Source of the DNA: Methylomonas aurea
GTDB lineage: Bacteria; Pseudomonadota; Gammaproteobacteria; Methylococcales; Methylomonadaceae
Length of the DNA stretch: 38,081 nt
Reading direction: 5' to 3'
Assembly (NCBI RefSeq): GCF_024505045.1
Contig: NZ_JANIBM010000037.1
Coordinates: 1-38,081, forward strand
In this document: positions 16,574 to 25,165 of the stretch, piece after piece
Numbering within the stretch: position 1 is the stretch's first letter
Layout: the number at the start of each line of letters is the position of its first letter
Notes under the pieces: generated by a model
Seen by the model: the letters and a program-made list of their open reading frames with translations, nothing else
What the model was told of the DNA's origin: nothing
Database searches by the model: none
Position numbers and translations under genes: made by a program

Positions 16574-17089
16574 ATGGCGGAATCCGGCCCGAACGCCACC
16601 ATCATCGTTACCATAATCACCGTGATCGGCTCGGTCGCGGTCGCGGTGATCAGCAATTGGGATAAAATTTTCCCCAAACCGCAAGTCTCGCCGCCGCCGG
16701 TAATGGCAGTCGCACCGGAGCCGACCGCCAATGCATCCCCTCCCCCCAGCGGCAAGATCCAAGTCGCCCCGCCGGTGCCGATCATCGATATCAGCGGCAC
16801 TTGGTACAACCCCGCCGCACCGGCCAACGGCTCGCGCATCGTTCAGCAAAATTCCGGTTTTCAATTCAGCAGTTGGGGCATGCTGCCGCAAGGCATAGGC
16901 TACGAGTCCAAGGGCAGCGGGACTGTCATCGCCCAGAACATTAGCTACAACTATGTCGCCCAATACCAAAATGGCTGGACCTCGCAGGGCAATTGCAGCG
17001 GCACCGTCAGCAGCGACGGCAGCCAGATCAGCGCGACCTGCAGCGACAACGTCTTGGGAACCTTCGTTTCCGCCGGCATCAAGCAGTAA
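16574..17089 (+). CDS. Membrane-anchored protein with lipocalin-like/beta domain
   Basis: 171 residues. One N-terminal helix (about 8-27, ATIIVTIITVIGSVAVAVI) is followed by a Pro/Ala-rich spacer (about 35-70) and a beta-rich C-terminal domain. That domain begins ISGTWYNPA and contains paired cysteines (NCSGTVSSDGSQISATC). The opening GTWYN resembles the start of small lipocalin-like barrels, but this is only a fold guess. It is probably anchored in the inner membrane with the domain outside. CAGGAGAAAATC precedes the ATG. No enzyme motif is visible. Confidence 0.65.
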   Translation: MAESGPNATIIVTIITVIGSVAVAVISNWDKIFPKPQVSPPPVMAVAPEPTANASPPPSGKIQVAPPVPIIDISGTWYNPAAPANGSRIVQQNSGFQFSSWGMLPQGIGYESKGSGTVIAQNISYNYVAQYQNGWTSQGNCSGTVSSDGSQISATCSDNVLGTFVSAGIKQ

Positions 17090-17133
17090 ATTCCGCATAC
17101 GGGCCGCTAAGCGCCGGAAACCGCGGAGCCAAA

Positions 17134-17157
17134 AAGCCTCGCCAATAATTGAGGCTT
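17134..17157. terminator. Hairpin after the membrane-anchored beta protein
   Basis: AAGCCTC and GAGGCTT form a perfect 7-bp stem around a 10-bp loop, 45 bp after the stop. It is preceded by AAA and followed by AAC, so it lacks a plus-strand T-run. Weak terminator candidate. Confidence 0.35.
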
Positions 17158-17750
17158 AACAGCGACGCAAATTAACGGTTAAACGGGAGTTGCCGCATAC
17201 CTTCTCCAACGCCGCTGGCGGCGACGCCGCTTAGCTGAACTTGAATTTGGGGTATTTACCGACCTGCTATTTCAAACGCACGTTGAGATATCCTTCGGCC
17301 TGCCAGACATATTCACCGAGGAATTTTAGGTTGTTTGATTGCCGCCTGGACTGTAGGCCGATCTCCGCCGCTCGACCGCGAATCGAAGTTTACTCAGCAA
17401 TTCCGGGCTCCGCCGTTAGTTTACAGGAATAAAAAAATGCGCTCCGCGACTTGATTCGCTGGGTATATGTGAAATACTTCACAGCAGCAAATACCTTTGC
17501 GCCGTTCCGGGCTGACTGGGATTGGTCGAGTAAATCTGATTTTGCCGCGCAAGCGCATAGTTGAAAAATGCAATGGACAATCGCCGTACCGGCCGCGTGC
17601 CACTGCGCGATGGTTTGCCGAAATAAAGCCGGCGAACCGGTCGACTTCACGTAATCCGGCACCCGATGCGCGGACCAGGACCGGTTGGCCCCAAATGGCG
17701 CCAACAGTGCCACCGACAATAATTAAAAATAGTGTTTACCGAACGCCGCC
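17158..17750. other. Upstream region of the CRP-type regulator
   Basis: About 590 bp without a credible gene; the short frames here have no ribosome sites and unlikely composition. It contains the perfect CRP-type palindrome at 17468-17483. No clear sigma-70 promoter can be pinned down. Confidence 0.55.
17468..17483. promoter_or_regulatory. Perfect CRP consensus site upstream of the CRP-type regulator gene
   Basis: TGTGA-AATACT-TCACA matches all ten half-site bases of the CRP consensus with the correct 6-bp spacer. It is centred about 275 bp before the regulator's ATG. Its core GTGAAAT...TTCAC resembles the site before the polyketide synthase. Autoregulation is the natural reading but is inference. 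Confidence 0.65.
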
Positions 17751-18416
17751 ATGCAATCAGAAGTTCTCGCCTGTCTCCATAAAATCCCGTTTTTGGCCGG
17801 CATGCCGGAGGAAGCGCTCGCCGCGCTGGCCTCGCGCGCCAAGGTCGTCAAATTCGCCAAAAAAGCCCTGATCATCTCCGAGGGCGACGATACCAGTTCG
17901 ATGTACATCGTGCTGGCCGGCAAAGTCCGGGTATTCAGCAGCAACGACAAAGACAAGGAAGTGACCTTATTAATCCAAGAAGCCGGCTCCTACTTCGGCG
18001 AACTGGCTCTGCTCAGCAACGAGCCGCGTTCCGCCGGCGTCGAGGCCATGGACAAGACGGTTTGCGGCGTGATTGGCAAGGCCGACTTCATCCACTGGCT
18101 GAAACAATACCCGGACGCTGCGATCGAGCTGCTTGGGGTGTTGGCGGAAAAGGTGCGGGCGCTGACTGAGAAAGTCAAACAGATGGCGCTGTCCAACGTC
18201 TACGAACGCACCATCAAAATTCTGCAGGACATGGCCGACAAGGAAGGCGACATCTACGTGATCCACAACCGCCCGACCCAGCAGGAACTGGCGACCATGG
18301 TCGGTTCGTCGCGGGAGATGATCAACAAGGTGATGAAGGAATTGACCAAGGGCGGCTACGTCAGCGTCGACGATAAAACCTTGCGCATTCTGCACACCCC
18401 GCCAGCATCCTGGTAG
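17751..18416 (+). CDS. CRP/FNR-family transcriptional regulator
   Basis: 221 residues. The N-terminal cyclic-nucleotide-binding barrel (about 5-120) has GSYFGELALLSNEPRSAGV, keeping the Gly-Glu (83-84) and Arg-Ser (93-94) of the phosphate-binding cassette that contact cAMP in E. coli CRP. A long dimer helix (about 122-148, with LTEKV) follows. The C-terminal winged helix has a recognition segment GSSREMINK, whose Arg188 and Glu189 match the two CRP residues that read GTGA; the third contact, Arg185 of CRP, is Lys193 here. It should therefore bind TGTGA-type sites when loaded with a cyclic nucleotide. It lacks the N-terminal cysteines of FNR. It sits 147 bp before the FecR-TPR gene on the same strand. 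Confidence 0.88.
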   Translation: MQSEVLACLHKIPFLAGMPEEALAALASRAKVVKFAKKALIISEGDDTSSMYIVLAGKVRVFSSNDKDKEVTLLIQEAGSYFGELALLSNEPRSAGVEAMDKTVCGVIGKADFIHWLKQYPDAAIELLGVLAEKVRALTEKVKQMALSNVYERTIKILQDMADKEGDIYVIHNRPTQQELATMVGSSREMINKVMKELTKGGYVSVDDKTLRILHTPPASW

Positions 18417-18562
18417 ACGGCAAACCCGCCGATTCGACGCGTCTTTTCGCGGCCCGAAACGGCGCCGGAAGCACACAACCACGGTCGCAGCGAGTTAATT
18501 ATTACCTTGATAACGTGACCACTTCGGCTATATTGCAAAGAAAACGCCACCCTGGAGAAGTA

Positions 18563-21500
18563 ATGCGTTGTCTTGTGATTTGGCTCATGGTTTTATTTTC
18601 GCCGCTGTGTTTGGGAGAAACGGAGGTGACGACAGCATGCGGCCAAACGGCATCAGCCACCTTAGTCTCGCTGCAAGGCAGCCTTTATTTCGACCCAGAC
18701 GGCCACGGCCGCTGGCATGCGGCGCAATTGAACCAAGCGCTTTGCGAGGGCAGTCGCGTCCGGGTCGAAGCGGATAGCCGCGCCACGTTATTGCTGCCTA
18801 GCGGCATTACGCTGCGCTTGAGCGGCGGCTCCGTCTTGTCGCTGAATGAGATCGGCCGGCAAAATCCGACGCTGCTGGATCTGGTCAAAGGCTTCGTCCA
18901 CTTCATCAGCCGCACGCCAAAGCAATTGCAGATCACGACGCCGGTGGCGAACGCCGGCCCCGAGGGCACCGAGTTCGCGCTGCAAGCCGATGCGACCAGC
19001 GCCTCGTTGTGGGTCTACGAAGGCGGCGTGCGTTTTTTCAATACCCAGGGCGAAATTCGCCTGCACCCCGGCGAATCCGGACAAACCTTACTCGGCCAAG
19101 CGCCCAGAGCGCAGATAGACATCAAGCCGCGCGATGCGGTGAGTTGGGCTCTGTACTATCCGCCCTTGCTGAATTATTCGGAGCAGGCCCAAGCCGCCGA
19201 TCCCGAGTTGCGTGCCGCGATAACCGAATTTCACCGCGGCCGCACCGATCTGGCTCTGACGGCCTTGTCCGCCCTGCCGCCGGAGCGGCAATCGTTGCAG
19301 TATCTTAAAGTCCGCGGCGCGATGCGGCTCAGCGTCGGCCAAACCGACGCGGCATTGCAGGACATTCGAGCGTTGTTGGCCGCCAACCCGCACGATGCCG
19401 ACGCCTTGGCCTTGCATTCGATTCTGGCCTTGAGCCAAAACCGCAAGGCGGAAGCCGAAGCGCTGGCCGCGGAAGCGGTCGCCGCCGACGGCGGATCGGC
19501 CGCGGCCCATTCTGCTTTGTCTTACGCCCGACAAGGCCGCTTCGATCTGGAACAGGCGCTGGCGTCCGCCGAGCGTGCCGCGGAACTGGCGCCGCAGGAT
19601 GCCTTGGTTTGGGCTCGGTTGGCCGAATTGCAACTGGCGCTGGGCCGGCGTCAAGCAAGTCGGGACTCTGCCGACAAGGCCTTTCAGCTCAATCCCGATC
19701 TGGAACGCACCCAGACCGTGGCCGGTTTCTCGCAGCTGTTCGATACCGAAATCGACCAAGCCCGCCGCAGTTTCGAAACTGCGATCCGCTTGGATTCCAG
19801 CTCGCCGCTGGCCCGGCTGGGTTTGGGACTGGCGAAAATCCGCGGCGGGGACCTGGAACAGGGCCGACAGGAGCTGGAAATCGCTGCGGTGCTCGACCCG
19901 GAAAACTCGCTGATCCGCAGCTACCTGGGCAAAGCCTATTACGAAGAACGCCGCGACCGCCTCGCCGCCGACCAGCTCGAACTGGCCAAGGAACGCGACC
20001 CGAACGATCCAACCCCGTATTTTTACGACGCCATCCGCAAGCAAACCACCAACCGGCCAATCGAGGCGTTGGCGGATATGCAGCAAGCGGTCGAACTCAA
20101 CGACAAACGCGGGGTTTACCGCTCCAAGTTGCTGCTGGACGAAGATGCGGCCGCCCGCACCGCGAATCTGGCCAGAATTTATAACGACCTTGGGTTTGGC
20201 AGAGTAGCGTTGAAGCAAGCCTGGAATGCGCTGGGCTACAATTCGGCCGATCCGACCGCACACCGATTCCTGGCGGACGCTTACCAGGGCCTGCCCGGCC
20301 AGCGAGTAGCCAGAGCCAGCGAGTTGTTGCAAGCCCAATTGCTGCAGCCGATCAACATCACCCCGGTGCAACCGCAGCTGACTAACGAAAACATCGGCAT
20401 TCTTAATAACACCGGTCCCGGCAGCCTATCGGTCAACGAATACGATCCGCTGTACACCGCCAACGGTGCGCATATCGTCCTGAACGGCGCCTACGGTAGC
20501 CGCGACACCAAAACCGACAGCGCCATCGTTTCCGGCGTTTACAACAATCTGTCGATGAGCCTGGGCCAATTCCATTACCAAACCGACGGCTTTCGCCAAA
20601 ACGACGACTACCAGCAAAACATCTACGATGCGTTTGCCCAATATGCTTTTTCTTCGGACTTCAATATGCAGGTGGAGCTGAAGTCGGAGAACCTGAGAAC
20701 CGGCGACTTACCTACCCGGCTTAATGGCGTACACGACGCCGATCTACGCCAGACCATCAAGCAGAACACCGCCAGACTCGGAGGTCATTACAAAATCGAT
20801 TCAGAACAAGACGTGATCGGCTCTTTCTTTTATACATCACGAAGAGACGTTATACATAACAACACCGTGAGATATGATAAGTTCGATCCGTTTTTCGATA
20901 ATATGGATATATTGAGGCTTGGCAATGAGAATCGGGGACACCAAACAGAATTGCAATATATTTATCATCCTGACTCGTTTGAGTTAATCTTCGGCGTTGG
21001 CCATCTGGAAATGGAGAATAGAGAGCGCATAAACAACACGAATATATTTATCAATCCTCCACCCAGTCCACTCATCGATATCACGAACACAACCAGCCAA
21101 ACCCACCACTTCAATAGCTATCTATATACAAAAAAATACCTACCTGGAAATGTCACCACCACGGTTGGCCTAAGTTTCGATTATTTGGACAATGATCTAA
21201 CAGACTTTAATGGCGGCATCTTTTTTGATGACGGTTCCTCTATCATTAAAACCCAAAATCCAAAGTTAGCCAAACGACAGCAACTCAATCCCAAATTCGG
21301 TATTTCCTGGAGCCCATTCCAAAATTTAACCTTGCGGGGAGCGGTGTTCAAAACCTTGACCCGACGCTTGGCGGCCAATCAAACCATCGAACCTACTCAA
21401 ATCGCCGGCTTCAACCAATTTTTTGACGACAATTATCACGCCCGCGCTTGGCGTTATGGTGTTGGTTTGGATTATCGTCCGACCCAGACCCTATTTGCCG

Positions 21501-22027
21501 GCGGTGAGTTGAGTTGGCGAGACAGCCGGCAACCACTGGGCAATGTCTCCAATCCACTGGACAGAAATGAACTGGGACACTTGGCTTATCTGTACTGGGC
21601 GCCGCTGGAATGGTTGGCTTTACGCGCTGAATACCGCTTCGATAAACATAACCGCTCATTCGCTCTCGGCCATGGCGACGATATTTTTCCGCAAAGCGTG
21701 GCAACTCACCAAGTGCCATTAGCGGTGAATTTCTTTCATCCTTCCGGGGTTTACACTAGATTTACCGGAACTTACGTCAACCAGCAGGTTGCAAATGTAG
21801 CCAATTCGCTGGAAAATCCGCTATCTTATCGGAGCGAGAATTTCTGGACTTTCGACACTTCAGTGGGATACCGGTTTCCGAAACGATTCGGCACTATTAA
21901 TTTTGAAGTTCGAAATTTATTCGACAATAAATTTAATTACCAAAGCACTTTTGATGGCAGCGGCCCGCAACTCAGCCCTTACATTCCTGAGCGGCAATTA
22001 TTCGTAAAACTAAGCCTGTTTTACTAA
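18563..22027 (+). CDS. FecR-TPR-beta-barrel fusion outer-membrane protein
   Basis: 1154 residues. A signal peptide (about 1-18, LVIWLMVLFSPLCLG) precedes a FecR domain (about 60-180; SRVRVEADSRATLLLPSG, TPVANAGPEGTEFAL, HPGESGQTL). About ten TPR-like helical repeats follow (about 212-590; e.g. DALVWARLAELQLALGRR). The final ~530 residues are an outer-membrane beta-barrel ending in the aromatic signature LFVKLSLFY. The FecR domain and TPRs would lie in the periplasm. There is no TonB plug or TonB box, so TonB-dependent uptake is not supported. GGAGAAGTA before the ATG at 18563 fixes the start. Composition changes inside the gene: from about 20800 it is clearly more AT-rich than the FecR-TPR part. 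The lipoprotein gene follows 41 bp later. Confidence 0.85.
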   Translation: MRCLVIWLMVLFSPLCLGETEVTTACGQTASATLVSLQGSLYFDPDGHGRWHAAQLNQALCEGSRVRVEADSRATLLLPSGITLRLSGGSVLSLNEIGRQNPTLLDLVKGFVHFISRTPKQLQITTPVANAGPEGTEFALQADATSASLWVYEGGVRFFNTQGEIRLHPGESGQTLLGQAPRAQIDIKPRDAVSWALYYPPLLNYSEQAQAADPELRAAITEFHRGRTDLALTALSALPPERQSLQYLKVRGAMRLSVGQTDAALQDIRALLAANPHDADALALHSILALSQNRKAEAEALAAEAVAADGGSAAAHSALSYARQGRFDLEQALASAERAAELAPQDALVWARLAELQLALGRRQASRDSADKAFQLNPDLERTQTVAGFSQLFDTEIDQARRSFETAIRLDSSSPLARLGLGLAKIRGGDLEQGRQELEIAAVLDPENSLIRSYLGKAYYEERRDRLAADQLELAKERDPNDPTPYFYDAIRKQTTNRPIEALADMQQAVELNDKRGVYRSKLLLDEDAAARTANLARIYNDLGFGRVALKQAWNALGYNSADPTAHRFLADAYQGLPGQRVARASELLQAQLLQPINITPVQPQLTNENIGILNNTGPGSLSVNEYDPLYTANGAHIVLNGAYGSRDTKTDSAIVSGVYNNLSMSLGQFHYQTDGFRQNDDYQQNIYDAFAQYAFSSDFNMQVELKSENLRTGDLPTRLNGVHDADLRQTIKQNTARLGGHYKIDSEQDVIGSFFYTSRRDVIHNNTVRYDKFDPFFDNMDILRLGNENRGHQTELQYIYHPDSFELIFGVGHLEMENRERINNTNIFINPPPSPLIDITNTTSQTHHFNSYLYTKKYLPGNVTTTVGLSFDYLDNDLTDFNGGIFFDDGSSIIKTQNPKLAKRQQLNPKFGISWSPFQNLTLRGAVFKTLTRRLAANQTIEPTQIAGFNQFFDDNYHARAWRYGVGLDYRPTQTLFAGGELSWRDSRQPLGNVSNPLDRNELGHLAYLYWAPLEWLALRAEYRFDKHNRSFALGHGDDIFPQSVATHQVPLAVNFFHPSGVYTRFTGTYVNQQVANVANSLENPLSYRSENFWTFDTSVGYRFPKRFGTINFEVRNLFDNKFNYQSTFDGSGPQLSPYIPERQLFVKLSLFY

Positions 22028-22068
22028 TAAATAAAGTTTAGGATTTTATTAAAATGCAGGAGAAAATA

Positions 22069-22539
22069 ATGACTATAAATAAAATCAACAAGATTCCTCT
22101 TACTCTGCTATTCGTCGGAATATTCGGCACGGGCTGCCAAATAATCGATTCAACAAACGAAACCTTCGTAAAAAATAATGTCGGCTTGAGTAACGGCATA
22201 GACTTCGACTCGACCGAATTGGTCGTAATCGACCCCGAAACCGGCGAGCAACTGACGGCCTGTTTACAACCGAGCGAAACGAAAGACCGGCCGGCGGCAG
22301 CAAAAACCGAAGCCAATAAACAAGCCTGCCAAGTCGAATTGTTTGTGGACGGTAACAATCCGGCTATTCGAACAGCCATCGAGTTAAGTAAACGTCCGAT
22401 AGAAGGCCAAATTAGAAGAGACGGCCAGCAGAAGCCAGCACGGTTCGTCACCACCTTGACTGCTCTGTACAAGGGCTCCAACTGTTACACTGTAACATCT
22501 GGTGGAACCCAATATGAATTCTGCGGCAGACGCCGATAA
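22069..22539 (+). CDS. Small predicted lipoprotein
   Basis: 156 residues. A basic N-terminus (NKINK) and hydrophobic stretch end in IFGTGC, a lipobox-like sequence with Cys at about 22; Gly at the -3 position is atypical, so lipidation is likely but not certain. The mature part has four further Cys (TACLQ, QACQV, SNCYT, EFCGR) that could pair in the periplasm. AGGAGAAAATA precedes the ATG at 22069. It follows the FecR-TPR-barrel gene by 41 bp on the same strand, so it is probably cotranscribed and may be a partner of that protein at the outer membrane. Family not recognised. Confidence 0.7.
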   Translation: MTINKINKIPLTLLFVGIFGTGCQIIDSTNETFVKNNVGLSNGIDFDSTELVVIDPETGEQLTACLQPSETKDRPAAAKTEANKQACQVELFVDGNNPAIRTAIELSKRPIEGQIRRDGQQKPARFVTTLTALYKGSNCYTVTSGGTQYEFCGRRR

Positions 22540-22923
22540 CTGGTTAAATCGAACAATGCGGCAGGAATTAGCCCGCCGCACTTCAACTGACGTTAAAGCC
22601 ATGAAGCGCCGAAAGCTTTAAACATCGCTCTAATTTATTTGACCATGTAACGTTTGGAAGGACTGGAATCAGATTTCATTGAGCACGTTTTCAGCCAACC
22701 AAGTCCATGTGTCCATCTGATCGCGTGGCTTTTCCGACTTTCGCTTCCGACGGGCAACTATTTCAGATATTTTTCGGCACGGCTTCGAATGAGCTCAATG
22801 TACTGCTATTTTTACATGGTAACGAATGGCTTATAAACCATTCCCAGGCCGCTAAAACATTCGTATAAAAAATCGGCTCCTTAGCTTAGCTACCGACACC
22901 CCCGAAGCAAAACCACTATCGCG
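22540..22923. other. Gap before the cyclase gene
   Basis: 384 bp, AT-richer than average and without a credible gene. A short GCGGC...GCCGC stem at about 22558-22579 follows the lipoprotein but lacks a T-run. No operator matching the CRP consensus is present. Confidence 0.5.
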
Positions 22924-25098
22924 ATGCTCCAGCGCCTAATCCGGCCGTTAATAATCGCTGCAATTGCCGGCTCGATTGCTGGTGCCGTAACTAACGCGGC
23001 CAATCTGGAACTCCCCAGCCAAGACGCCCTATTCCGCCTGCGCGGGCCGCTGCCGGCGCCGGAGCAGGTGGCCATCGTTGCGATGGACGAAGCGTCGGAG
23101 AACCAGCTCGGCGTCGGCCAGGACCTGACGCGCTGGCGTGCGTTCCATGCCCGCTTGATTCAGCAATTGCAGCAGCAAGGGGTAAAGCTGGTCGTGTTCG
23201 ATCTGCAATTCATCGCCGCCAACCCGGCGGTCGATCCGGCTCTGGCCGGCGCGATGCGGGCAGCCGGCAACGTGCTGATCGGCGAATGCGTGCAGAAATT
23301 CCGCCGCGGCAGCGCCGATTTCTTCGGCCGCGAGGAATGCTCGGAAACCAACAAACAAACCGCCGTCGCGCTGGAAGGCAACGCCGACGCGGAATTGCCG
23401 GAGCAATTGGTGGCGATGCGCCAAATCCGGGCGACGCCGGCGATTGCCGCCGCGGCGTTGGACAGCGCACCGTTTTATCTGGCCAACGACGCCGAGGACG
23501 CCAAAGTGCGCGAAGTCTGGACCTTCTTCGACGCCCTGGCCGACGCGCCCAGCCTGCCGGTATTGGCCTGGTCTTACACCCGGCAACCGGCAACCGCTTT
23601 CGCCGACAGCGGCCAATCCGGCTCGGCCTGGCTGACCGAGCGGCGCCGGGACTGCCTGGCCGCCGAAGATCGCCCGGCACCGACCGGCCTGGGCGCCGAT
23701 TTCGACAAACTGCTGTGCGACGGCGACAGCCGCTACCTGAATTATTACGGCCCGCCGAAAACGCTGCGCATGGAGTCTTACGTCGACGTCTATTCCGGCA
23801 AAATCGGCGATCTACGCGACAAAGTGGTGTTCGTCGGCCGCGCCAACCGCCAATTTTCGCCGGGCAAAACCGATTTTTTCCCGACACCGTTCTCCGACTC
23901 GCACACCGGCAAAATGGCCGGCGTCGAGATCATGGCCACCCAGTTCGCCAACCTGAGCCAAGGCGCATTCATCGAAATCCCGATGCCGTTTTGGGCCGTT
24001 TCCGGCCTGTTCGGCCTGGCCGTCGCCGGATTGCTGAACAGCCGGCGCAAGCGCCGCGGTCTGCTGGCCAGCGCCTTGTTGGCCGCCGGCTATGCCGGCT
24101 TTGCCTTCTATGCCTTTACCGCGTTGCGCTGGTGGTTACCGCTAGCCGGACCGTTATTGGTGCAATTACCGTTGTCGTGGCTGCTGGCATTGGCCTGGTC
24201 GCGTTACGATCTGCTCTGCGAACGCAAGCGTCTGTTGCACTTCGTGCGCCAAGTGTTTCCGCAATGGGCCACGTTCTTGCCGGCGGCGCCCGGCGCCTGG
24301 GAGGCCGAACGGCATTTGCCGCCGGCCCGGCCGGAACGGGACGTCAGCGGCCTGTGCCTGGCCACCGACATCGCCGGTTACACGGCAATCGCCGCCCAAC
24401 ATTCGCCGCGGGAAATGTGGCAGTTGCTCAATGCCTATTACCAGGTACTGGGCCATCCGGTGATGTCCCACCAGGGCATGATTGCCGACGTCACCGGCGA
24501 TGCGATGATGGCGATTTGGTGCGAACTGCCGCCGGCCAAACAAAAGCTGTGCGCCTGCCTGGCGGCGCTGGATATGGCCGCCGCCGTGGCCGCGTTCAAT
24601 CAAGCCTCGCCGCTGGCGCCGCTAGCGACCCGCATCGGCCTGCACGAAGGCGACTTGACCTTGGGCCGATTGGAAGCCGGCCGGACCAGCCATTACCGCG
24701 CTATCGGCGACACGGTCAACACCGCGTCGCGGATTCAAGGCGTCAATACGCCGTTGGGAACGAGGATACTGGCGACGGCCGGCATCGCCGCCGATCTGGA
24801 AGGCATCGTTAGCCGCCCGGTCGGCAGCTTCCGCGTGGTCGGCCGCGCCGAGCCGGTGGAATTGGTGGAAATCGTCGGCCGCGGCGAGGCCAAACCGAAT
24901 CCGGCACATAGCCGCTTTGCAGAAGGCCTTGCCGCGTTTCGCTCCGGCGACTGGGCCGAGGCGGCGCGGAGCTTGCAAGCCGCGCTGCAACTCGATGCCG
25001 ATGACGGCCCCAGCCGGTTTTACCTGCACAAAGCCCTGGAGTTTCGGCAAAACCCACCCGAGCGCTGGGATGGCGTGGTGGTATTGGACGCTAAATGA
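22924..25098 (+). CDS. CHASE2-sensor class III adenylate/guanylate cyclase
   Basis: 724 residues. A membrane helix at about 8-26 is followed by a periplasmic CHASE2 domain (about 30-345; VAIVAMDEASENQLG, KLVVFDLQF, LRDKVVFVG), three helices (about 355-425) and a cytoplasmic class III cyclase domain (about 472-650). A C-terminal TPR-like stretch (about 663-700) ends the protein. Metal-binding Asp482 (ATDIAGYT) and Asp526 (TGDAMM) and the transition-state Asn599 and Arg603 (VNTASR) are present, so catalysis is expected. The Lys that normally selects adenine is Asp522 (ADVTGD), and the usual Thr before IGD is replaced by Arg592, so cAMP versus cGMP cannot be called. The ATG has a weak ribosome site. 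It would feed the CRP-type regulator 4.5 kb upstream. Confidence 0.9.
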   Translation: MLQRLIRPLIIAAIAGSIAGAVTNAANLELPSQDALFRLRGPLPAPEQVAIVAMDEASENQLGVGQDLTRWRAFHARLIQQLQQQGVKLVVFDLQFIAANPAVDPALAGAMRAAGNVLIGECVQKFRRGSADFFGREECSETNKQTAVALEGNADAELPEQLVAMRQIRATPAIAAAALDSAPFYLANDAEDAKVREVWTFFDALADAPSLPVLAWSYTRQPATAFADSGQSGSAWLTERRRDCLAAEDRPAPTGLGADFDKLLCDGDSRYLNYYGPPKTLRMESYVDVYSGKIGDLRDKVVFVGRANRQFSPGKTDFFPTPFSDSHTGKMAGVEIMATQFANLSQGAFIEIPMPFWAVSGLFGLAVAGLLNSRRKRRGLLASALLAAGYAGFAFYAFTALRWWLPLAGPLLVQLPLSWLLALAWSRYDLLCERKRLLHFVRQVFPQWATFLPAAPGAWEAERHLPPARPERDVSGLCLATDIAGYTAIAAQHSPREMWQLLNAYYQVLGHPVMSHQGMIADVTGDAMMAIWCELPPAKQKLCACLAALDMAAAVAAFNQASPLAPLATRIGLHEGDLTLGRLEAGRTSHYRAIGDTVNTASRIQGVNTPLGTRILATAGIAADLEGIVSRPVGSFRVVGRAEPVELVEIVGRGEAKPNPAHSRFAEGLAAFRSGDWAEAARSLQAALQLDADDGPSRFYLHKALEFRQNPPERWDGVVVLDAK

Positions 25099-25165
25099 AC
25101 TCCACCCGGCGTAAGGGTACGGTTGGCAAGCCGGCAGGCCTCCCGGAAGCATTCGGCGCAAACGG

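Noticed and set aside
17241..17432. 63-codon frame upstream of the regulator
   Set aside because: No ribosome site, unusual Cys/Arg-rich composition and no recognisable features.
19088..20371. 427-codon minus-strand frame opposite the TPR region
   Set aside because: It mirrors the FecR-TPR gene; composition is typical of an antisense shadow and there is no ribosome site.
18563..22027. TonB-dependent receptor
   Set aside because: A barrel is likely, but no TonB box or plug is present and FecR/TPR domains occupy the N-terminal half.
23286..24812. 508-codon plus-strand frame inside the CHASE2 cyclase
   Set aside because: Out-of-frame shadow, very Arg-rich, with no recognisable domain.
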